This document shows positions 58,428 through 64,000 of a stretch of DNA of 64,000 nucleotides, one piece after another (the first letter of the stretch is position 1; each line of letters starts with the position of its first letter). Source of the stretch: Pseudomonas sp. MTM4 (GTDB lineage Bacteria; Pseudomonadota; Gammaproteobacteria; Pseudomonadales; Pseudomonadaceae); NCBI RefSeq assembly GCF_019355055.1, contig NZ_CP048411.1:1612001-1676000 (forward strand). The letters run 5' to 3'. A program made the position numbers and the translations under genes. The notes beneath the pieces are model-generated. The model was given only the letters and a program-made list of their open reading frames with translations. It was not told the DNA's origin and searched no databases.

Positions 58428-60233
58428 TTACAGCGGACCGATGGTGGAGCAAGTTTTCTTGGCTTTTGCATGCTTCTGCAGCGGAGCCAATTGTGGGCGG
58501 TGCTTACCGCTCCGAACGTCCAGCGACATGATGTTCTCACCCCAGCGCGGACCAGCTGCCCAGTAGGTGCTCGGGATGCAGTTCTCGTTCAAGTAGGCCA
58601 GCAGGTTGTCAGTAGCGACGACAGCAGACGGAGAGAAATCCGGGATGCCATGCTCGCCAATGTAACCACGCAGCTTGTTCTTCTTCAGCCACTCCACCCA
58701 CGGCTTGACCCGCTCGACGCCAAGCATCGGATGGAAGGTTTCGGCGCGCTTGGTATAGGTACCCGAGTAATCGAAGTCCAGATACTGGTGCGCTTCGTAG
58801 ACCAGGTTGTTCTTCGGATCGCGCATCCACGGATCGTTGATCAGCTGGGTGTTGTACTTCTGCCAATGGAAGGCGCTGGAGTAACGATCGCCGGCAATCA
58901 TGATCCACTTGGTGGGGTCGATTTTGCGGATCGCTTGACCAGCTGCCTGGGCAGTTTGCGGCCACATGTTATTGCCGGTGTTGTACGGCTCGTTCATCAG
59001 ACCGTAGCCATACAGCGCTGGGTGCCTGGACAACTCCACGGCAATCTTGCGCCAGGTCTCGGCAAACTGCGCCCGCGGTACTTCCGGTGAGTTGATTACC
59101 TTGCCGTAATAGCGGTAGTAGTTGTGCATATCAAGGATGACCTTGATGCCGTGCTTCTGTGCATGATCCAGCGACAGCTTGATGCGCCCCAGCTCAGCCG
59201 CGTTCAGCTCTGTACCGAGCTTGGGCTGGATACGTTCCCAAAGGAAGCCCAGACGGACCAGCTTGAAGCCCAGCTCGCTGTGACGCTTGTAGTAGGACTC
59301 GTCAGCGTAGGTGTAGCCCTTGTTGTAGACCCCCGGAACGGTGCCCGGATCGAACACGCCGGAACCGAAGTTGACGCCAACCAGGTCGATGCCGCCGCCG
59401 TCGGAGACCACCGGGGGGGTAGGCGCCGGAGCTGGAGTCGGAGCAGGCATTGGAGCCGGAGCCGGAGCGGGTTTCGATACCGAAGGCGTGGTCGCGCCAG
59501 TGCCGGACACCACGCTGATGGTCTTCGGATAGCCCACAGCGCTGGCCGACAGTGCAGAGCCCTTCAGCATCACCGACAGGTGAGCGCCAACGTCATAGAC
59601 CGCAGCGACCTGACGCACTTGACCGTCGGCCAGTTTCACCGAGGTACCGACAACGAACGCGGACTTGTTAGCGGCGTTATCAGGGATCGAGAAGCCAGCC
59701 GACTTGCGGTAGATGCCATTTTCCCAATCTGCGTTGGTAAAGCTATTCATGCTGGCCGTGTAGCTGCTGCTAGGTGCAGTCGGAGCCGGAGTCGGTGCGG
59801 GCGCAGTCGGCGCCGGCGCTGGCTTCGCGGTATTCGAGCTGACTACGGTGCTGACAGTGCGCGGTGCACCAACTTTGGCGCCATCGAGCAGGCCGCCGTC
59901 GACGTAGAGGCTAATGTTCTTACCAACCACGTAGACGCGGGTGATCTTGCGCACCTGGCCGTCAGCGAACTTGATCTGTACGCCCGGCTTGAATGCGGCG
60001 ATCGCAGCGGACGATGCCGGGACCGAAAGGCCTGCAGACTTGCGCCAGACACCATTGAGGAAATCGGTGCTGTTGAACTTGTTGATCGAGGAGGTGAAGG
60101 CAGTCGCCGACGATGCAGTTATCGAAATATCAGCAGCTGCGTGACCGCTCATGGCGAAAGTGCCAAATGCTGCAGCAAGAGCGATGGAGCGAACAAGTGC
60201 CTTAGGGGCACCAGTAAAAACATTGATAGACAT
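58428..60233 (-). CDS. Secreted GH5-like glycoside hydrolase with two tandem N-terminal modules
   Basis: A 601-residue exported protein with a long signal peptide (cleavage near residue 33, HAAA). Two copies of a roughly 80-residue domain (about 47-130 and 157-242) share WRKSAG/YRKSAG, ADGQVR, VY.VG and VG.P.T.S. They are separated by Pro/Ala/Thr linkers (about 134-156 and 247-275). The GH5 TIM barrel fills 282-600: DMHNY at 369-373, acid/base E415 in LMNEPYN, nucleophile E527 in IGEHG. It probably cleaves a beta-glycan outside the cell. The two N-terminal modules match no family I know and may bind carbohydrate. GGAGAGA precedes the ATG. Confidence 0.88.
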   Translation of the reverse strand: MSINVFTGAPKALVRSIALAAAFGTFAMSGHAAADISITASSATAFTSSINKFNSTDFLNGVWRKSAGLSVPASSAAIAAFKPGVQIKFADGQVRKITRVYVVGKNISLYVDGGLLDGAKVGAPRTVSTVVSSNTAKPAPAPTAPAPTPAPTAPSSSYTASMNSFTNADWENGIYRKSAGFSIPDNAANKSAFVVGTSVKLADGQVRQVAAVYDVGAHLSVMLKGSALSASAVGYPKTISVVSGTGATTPSVSKPAPAPAPMPAPTPAPAPTPPVVSDGGGIDLVGVNFGSGVFDPGTVPGVYNKGYTYADESYYKRHSELGFKLVRLGFLWERIQPKLGTELNAAELGRIKLSLDHAQKHGIKVILDMHNYYRYYGKVINSPEVPRAQFAETWRKIAVELSRHPALYGYGLMNEPYNTGNNMWPQTAQAAGQAIRKIDPTKWIMIAGDRYSSAFHWQKYNTQLINDPWMRDPKNNLVYEAHQYLDFDYSGTYTKRAETFHPMLGVERVKPWVEWLKKNKLRGYIGEHGIPDFSPSAVVATDNLLAYLNENCIPSTYWAAGPRWGENIMSLDVRSGKHRPQLAPLQKHAKAKKTCSTIGPL

Positions 60234-60411
60234 TCAGTCTCTCCGAAACTTAATACTTCGAAAGGCCGGAGCCTTTAAAAAAGTGCGGGAGTTAATTAAG
60301 TCGTACAGGCGCTTACTGGCAGATATCTCACTACGCGCAACCGGACGAACCGCTTGGCAAAGGACGCCGGATTACCTAGTGGGTGAACCCGGCAATCCGT
60401 TGCGTGGCGGC

Positions 60412-60439
60412 TTTATAATAGGTTTTAAAAAGAACTCAA
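60412..60439 (-). promoter_or_regulatory. Candidate sigma-70 promoter of GH5 gene
   Basis: On the minus strand TTGAGT, 16 bases, TATAAA, in an A/T-rich stretch. It would give a leader of about 175 bases. This is one plausible choice within the 517-base 60234-60750 gap, which otherwise shows no gene I can support. Confidence 0.35.
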
Positions 60440-60750
60440 AATTTTTTTGACGTCATTAGATCGCCAAATCTCCGCCATCTTTTTGGCCAGCCATTAATGC
60501 GCTATTAGAATGTGGCTTTTTGATATTGCGCTTAATAGTATCCCAGCCGCTTTAGATCGTTTATTTACTCGCCAAGTCGGCGTCATTTTTTTGAATTCCG
60601 CCCTCGGCAGGTTCGCTTTCGGCTATAGGGAGAACCGACGAACGGTCACAGCAAGACCCTCTAATTTCCGGTCGGCTGATAGGAGAGGAAGGGAGATTTC
60701 CGCCCCGGTAATTCCCGAAACGAACCCCCACGACAGCAATCGGAGCCACC

Positions 60751-60966
60751 ATGACGCAGCACACGTTCAAAGTTGGTGATCACGTCCGCTGGAATTCAGA
60801 AGCCGGCCATGTCACTGGCCATATCACCAAGGTCCATACGCGCGATACCGACTACAAAGGGCACACGCGCAGGGCCAGCCCCGACGAGCCCCAATACGAG
60901 ATCAAAAGCGACAAGACCGACCACGTTGCGATGCACAAAGGAAGCGCGCTGAGCAAAATCGGATGA
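60751..60966 (+). CDS. DUF2945 (HVA1/Tudor-like) protein
   Basis: A 71-residue basic protein beginning FKVGDHVRWNSEAGHVTGHI, with later DEPQYEIKSDKTDHVAMHKGSAL. This matches the DUF2945/hypervirulence-associated small SH3/Tudor-like family. Relatives are common beside stress genes; the function is unknown. The last bases overlap the DUF488 gene start by four (ATGA), so the two proteins are made together. Confidence 0.87.
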   Translation: MTQHTFKVGDHVRWNSEAGHVTGHITKVHTRDTDYKGHTRRASPDEPQYEIKSDKTDHVAMHKGSALSKIG

Positions 60967-61529
60967 CCCTGCCCCAACAGATCTGGACGATTGGCCATTC
61001 CACGCACACGCCCGAGGCGCTCATCGCGCTGCTACACCACTACCGTATCGAGGCGATCGCAGATGTTCGCCGCTTCCCGGGGTCGAGACGCCTGCCTCAG
61101 TTCATGTCGGCGAATCTGGAAGCCTCGCTCGCCCAGCATGGCATCGGCTATGAGTGGATAGAGGAGCTCGGCGGCCGCCGCCGAGCTCCTCCAGGGCCGA
61201 GCATGAGTGCGTGGCGCAACACCTCGTTCCGCGGCTACGCCGAGCATCTGAAAAGCGAGGAGTTCGCCAGCGGATTGCAACGGCTCCTGCGTCTGGCCGC
61301 CCGCCAGCCAACCGCCATGATGTGCGCGGAGGTTCTCTGGTGGCGATGCCATCGCTCCATGGTGTCGGACGTGCTGAAGCTGCAGGGTATCGAGGTATGG
61401 CATATCCAGGACGAACAACGGCTGACGCTGCATCCCTACACCTCGCCGGCAAGACTGGAACGTGGCGAGCTGACCTACGACGAAGGTGCGGGTGAGCCGC
61501 TCAAGACAACCGGGCCTGGCGCATCCTGA
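60963..61529 (+). CDS. DUF488 family protein
   Basis: A 188-residue protein with the DUF488 pattern. The N-terminal WTIGHSTHTPEALIALL, VRRFPGSRRLPQF, and the late MCAEVLWWRCHRSMVSDVL with its conserved Cys-His-Arg are present. The function is unproven. A perfect 15-base inverted repeat (61161-61191) lies within the codons for the ELGGRRR region. Co-translated with DUF2945. Confidence 0.88.
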   Translation: MTLPQQIWTIGHSTHTPEALIALLHHYRIEAIADVRRFPGSRRLPQFMSANLEASLAQHGIGYEWIEELGGRRRAPPGPSMSAWRNTSFRGYAEHLKSEEFASGLQRLLRLAARQPTAMMCAEVLWWRCHRSMVSDVLKLQGIEVWHIQDEQRLTLHPYTSPARLERGELTYDEGAGEPLKTTGPGAS

Positions 61530-61761
61530 GCGCAGCCAACGCTGAGAGGCAGTGAAGCAGCGGCCGCAGCCGCATCCATGCGAAGCCTGCTCGGGCTGGA
61601 GCGGGGCGAAACTTTTCTGTCTTCATAGCTTCATATGGCTGGATCGCTCGCAGCCGCCGCATTCCGGCTCCAGCAATAGAGCCAAACGCCACTGCGCAAC
61701 ACCCTCATAGGACCGCGACGGACCCGCTTGCTCTAAACGGCACGCTCAGGGAGAACTGCAA

Positions 61762-63069
61762 TTGCCAACTCTAAGCCTGTCAGAAAAGCTCGTTGCGGCC
61801 ACACAACGGTTCGCAGGCGGTTCTTCCGCGAAGATATTCAAAGGTATGGCGACTCTCGCCGTCGGCAATGGGCTGGCGAGAATCGCGGGCTTGGTAGCCA
61901 TACCGTTCCTTACCCGGATCTACAGCCCCGAGCACTTCGGCATTCTTTCGGTTTTCACCGCCCTGCTGCTGATACTGACGCCCTTGATGACGCTGCGTTA
62001 CGAGCTTGCCGTCCCGCTGCCCCGCCGAGACAGCACGGCCATGAACCTGATGGCGCTGTCCGCCCTCCTCATCGTCCTGATGACCTTGGCCTTGAGCGTG
62101 ATGCTCGCGCTGGTCGGCCCCGCTCTGCTGACCGTGGCCTCGGTGGAGGCACTGATACCGTACCGCTGGATTTTGATCTTCGCCCTGTTCAGTGCAGGTA
62201 TATATGAGGTGCTGCTGATCTGGGCAGTACGCCGACGCGCCTATTCGACCATCGCTCGGACTCAGCTGCAGCAGAGCGTCATCGGGTCGATTGCCAAGAT
62301 TGCGTTGGGAATGGTGGGACTGAAGCCGCTCGGGCTTCTCGCGGGCCAGGTCTTGGGCGCCGGCGCGGGAACGATGACACTGATACGGACGTTTCGCGCG
62401 GACGTGAGACGCTACTGGCGCCACGTTACGCTGAGGCGAGGCTGGTACATGTTGCAGCGCTACAGGAGCTTTCCCGCCTACCGCTTGCCATCGCAGTTGC
62501 TGCAAATTTTCTCAAGCCAGGCGCCACTATTACTGACCGCATCCGTCTATGACGCCCGAACCACCGGCCAACTGGGTTTGGCAATGATGACGTTGGCGCT
62601 GCCCATGAATCTGCTGGGGCATTCCACAAGCAAGGCTTATTACGCCGAAATCGCCTCGATGGGACGCAAACGCCCGGCCGAAATTCGCGTGGTCACCTAT
62701 TCGGTCATCAAACGGCTGCTTGCACTCGCGGTCGCTCCCACGCTATTGCTGCTGGTCTTCGGCCCGGCGCTGTTCTCCCTTGCGTTCGGGGCTCAGTGGG
62801 AGCTGGCGGGTGAGCTGGCATCGATCCTGGCGATCTACCTTCTGTTCCAGTTCATACACGCGCCAGCGTCGCATCTGCTATCGATATTCGAAGGCCAGCG
62901 CCTGCTCCTGATGTTGAACGTGCAGCGTGCAATCCTGACGGTCGCCTGTTTCGTCAGCGCGCATCTACTGGACTTACCGATCACCTCGGTGCTGCTGCTT
63001 TATGCAATAACGCTTTCGGGCCACTACCTGTTCAGCTTGCTAATGACGCTACGGGTCATTCCCCGCTAG
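61762..63069 (+). CDS. Oligosaccharide flippase-like (Wzx/MOP) membrane protein
   Basis: A 435-residue polytopic protein with about 12 helices. The N-terminal LARIAGLVAIPFLTRIYSPE and HFGILSVFTALLLILTPLMTLRYE regions are the Wzx/RfbX pattern. The TTG start at 61762 has GGGAGA eight bases upstream. The first ATG (61846) would lose the N-terminal amphipathic segment. It presumably exports lipid-linked oligosaccharides. It is convergent with the WecG-like gene. Confidence 0.87.
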   Translation: MPTLSLSEKLVAATQRFAGGSSAKIFKGMATLAVGNGLARIAGLVAIPFLTRIYSPEHFGILSVFTALLLILTPLMTLRYELAVPLPRRDSTAMNLMALSALLIVLMTLALSVMLALVGPALLTVASVEALIPYRWILIFALFSAGIYEVLLIWAVRRRAYSTIARTQLQQSVIGSIAKIALGMVGLKPLGLLAGQVLGAGAGTMTLIRTFRADVRRYWRHVTLRRGWYMLQRYRSFPAYRLPSQLLQIFSSQAPLLLTASVYDARTTGQLGLAMMTLALPMNLLGHSTSKAYYAEIASMGRKRPAEIRVVTYSVIKRLLALAVAPTLLLLVFGPALFSLAFGAQWELAGELASILAIYLLFQFIHAPASHLLSIFEGQRLLLMLNVQRAILTVACFVSAHLLDLPITSVLLLYAITLSGHYLFSLLMTLRVIPR

Positions 63070-63114
63070 CGAGTCAGTGAAAAGGGCAACTGCAGGAAGT
63101 TTCAAGGGGCTGCT

Positions 63115-63135
63115 GGACGCGCCGATAACGCGTCC
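63115..63135. terminator. GC hairpin between convergent glycan genes
   Basis: GGACGCG and CGCGTCC around a seven-base loop, in the 82-base gap. Only a short T-stretch follows on the plus strand, so its strength as a terminator is uncertain. Confidence 0.4.
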
Positions 63136-63151
63136 GTCCTTTCGTCTGTGT

Positions 63152-63946
63152 TCAGGGTTCGCGCTTGAGTGCGTTGAAGCCGCCGACGCGCCGAGATCCA
63201 GCGAAGGCATTACGCGACAGATAATAGAAAAATAGCGGGATACCCACGGCGTAACGCTTGAACAGCCGGCGCGGCTCCATGAGCATGCGGAACGCCCACT
63301 CCAGTCCGAATCGACGAAAAAACATCGGCGCACGCGGGAAGCGCTGCGCCGTGAAATCCAGAATCGCACCGCCACAGATCAGCAAAGCAGGAGTGTCCAT
63401 CGCCTTCTGAAGATGCAGAGCCACATGCTCTTGCTTCGGCATGCCCATAGCCAGAACGATGATTGGATAGCGACCCGGTACATGGTGCTGCCGATAAAAC
63501 GCCAGGTAATCCTCGGAACGCTTGAATCCATCTATCGCATGGAACATGCGGTTCCCAAACAGCTTGCGGGCGCCATCGCTCAACCACGGCTCTCGCGTGC
63601 CCATCGCAAACAGCTCGTAACGATCCTCGGAGTCACCTACCAGATCGTCGATCAACTCTGGAATGAAGTCAGAACCATTAAGATTGGCCTTCGGTTCCAA
63701 ACCGTTGAGCATGCAGGCGATCTTGATGCCTATGCCATCGCGCAGCAGGTAATTGACCTGGAGAAAACTATCCCGAACCGAAGGGTGACGTTGCGCAATG
63801 TTGTAGCCGTGCTGATTGAGAAAACCAAGAATCGTTGGCGACTCACGCTTTCTCAGCTCGGAAATGAAATGCCCGGTCTCCACTTCATCCAGTAGTTTCA
63901 GCTTCCCTATCAAAGGATCCGTCCTTTTGGTGAGGGGATTTTTCAT
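63152..63946 (-). CDS. WecG/TagA/CpsF-family glycosyltransferase
   Basis: A 264-residue GT26-type enzyme that adds a sugar to a lipid-linked acceptor at the inner face of the membrane. Family landmarks are LRDGIGIKIACML, the DFIPELIDDL helix, YPIIVLAMGMPKQEHVALHL and LLICGGAILDFTAQRFPRAP. The C-terminus has basic and aromatic patches (about 225-264) as in membrane-bound members. The start lies only 54 bases from the window edge, so the upstream operon is not visible. Confidence 0.9.
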   Translation of the reverse strand: MKNPLTKRTDPLIGKLKLLDEVETGHFISELRKRESPTILGFLNQHGYNIAQRHPSVRDSFLQVNYLLRDGIGIKIACMLNGLEPKANLNGSDFIPELIDDLVGDSEDRYELFAMGTREPWLSDGARKLFGNRMFHAIDGFKRSEDYLAFYRQHHVPGRYPIIVLAMGMPKQEHVALHLQKAMDTPALLICGGAILDFTAQRFPRAPMFFRRFGLEWAFRMLMEPRRLFKRYAVGIPLFFYYLSRNAFAGSRRVGGFNALKREP

Positions 63947-64000
63947 AAATAGCTTCTCTGTCTGTAATTCGATTGAAAACTCGTTGGATACCCGCCGCGA

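Noticed and set aside
60151..60450. 99-codon frame opposite the GH5 start
   Set aside because: Starts antisense to the GH5 signal-peptide region and runs into an A/T-rich promoter region.

Overview
This is a GC-rich chromosomal window from a gammaproteobacterium, almost certainly Pseudomonas in the broad sense and probably the P. stutzeri (Stutzerimonas) group. The main evidence is gene order. The block etfA-etfB / ETF-QO / DUF1285 / DUF4823 / TetR / TatD / pilZ / holB / tmk / mltG / pabC / fabF / acpP / fabG / fabD / plsX / rpmF / yceD / maf / signal-peptide peptidase / HAD / rluC / rne matches, from memory, the P. aeruginosa PA2951-PA2976 neighbourhood. No species-specific marker was checked.

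Layout. (1) 1-7010, minus strand: flagellar basal-body and export operon fliEFGHIJ behind a near-consensus sigma-54 promoter. Two partner-switching genes follow it: a STAS anti-sigma-factor antagonist and a receiver-PP2C phosphatase that runs off the left edge. (2) 7161-18839: a BenE-family transporter, a hairpin-rich element bounded by perfect 22-bp inverted repeats (8424-8814), two oxidoreductases, pyrF, a DUF2897 membrane peptide, a CHASE4-PAS-GGDEF-EAL c-di-GMP enzyme, a lipoprotein, a MocR regulator, and an OmpA/DUF4398/solute-binding gene group. (3) 18925-46532: the conserved housekeeping block. It covers electron-transfer flavoprotein and its quinone oxidoreductase (divergent, with a PsrA-like operator), type IV pilus regulation (pilZ), DNA replication (holB, tmk), cell wall (mltG), folate (pabC), type II fatty-acid synthesis (fabF-acpP-fabG-fabD-plsX), ribosomal protein L32, and RNase E with a long leader. 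An M42 peptidase, a class-V aminotransferase and an AroP-like permease sit within it. (4) 46588-64000: an accessory, envelope-oriented region. It contains a CsbD stress protein; a coupled operon of glycosyltransferase, DUF2334 deacetylase-like protein and LPG-synthase-like membrane protein; a BrkB-family protein; a flippase plus pyruvyl-transferase pair; an M20 amidohydrolase; tRNA-Thr(CGT); a three-gene DUF3618/holin-like/Gly-Ser-rich operon; a secreted GH5 hydrolase with two copies of an unrecognised N-terminal domain; a DUF2945-DUF488 pair; a second flippase; and a WecG/TagA/CpsF glycosyltransferase.

How it fits together. The fatty-acid cluster and the ETF genes are the making and burning sides of lipid metabolism; I infer PsrA control of the latter from one operator. 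The right-hand third looks like parts of surface-glycan production and turnover: two flippases, glycosyltransferases, pyruvylation, deacetylase-like and GH5 activities. It sits beside envelope-stress genes. The most distinctive items are the duplicated N-terminal domain of the GH5 enzyme, the 391-bp inverted-repeat element, a predicted near-leaderless yceD transcript, and the two small orphan glycan operons. I saw no CRISPR array, insertion sequence, prophage or rRNA.
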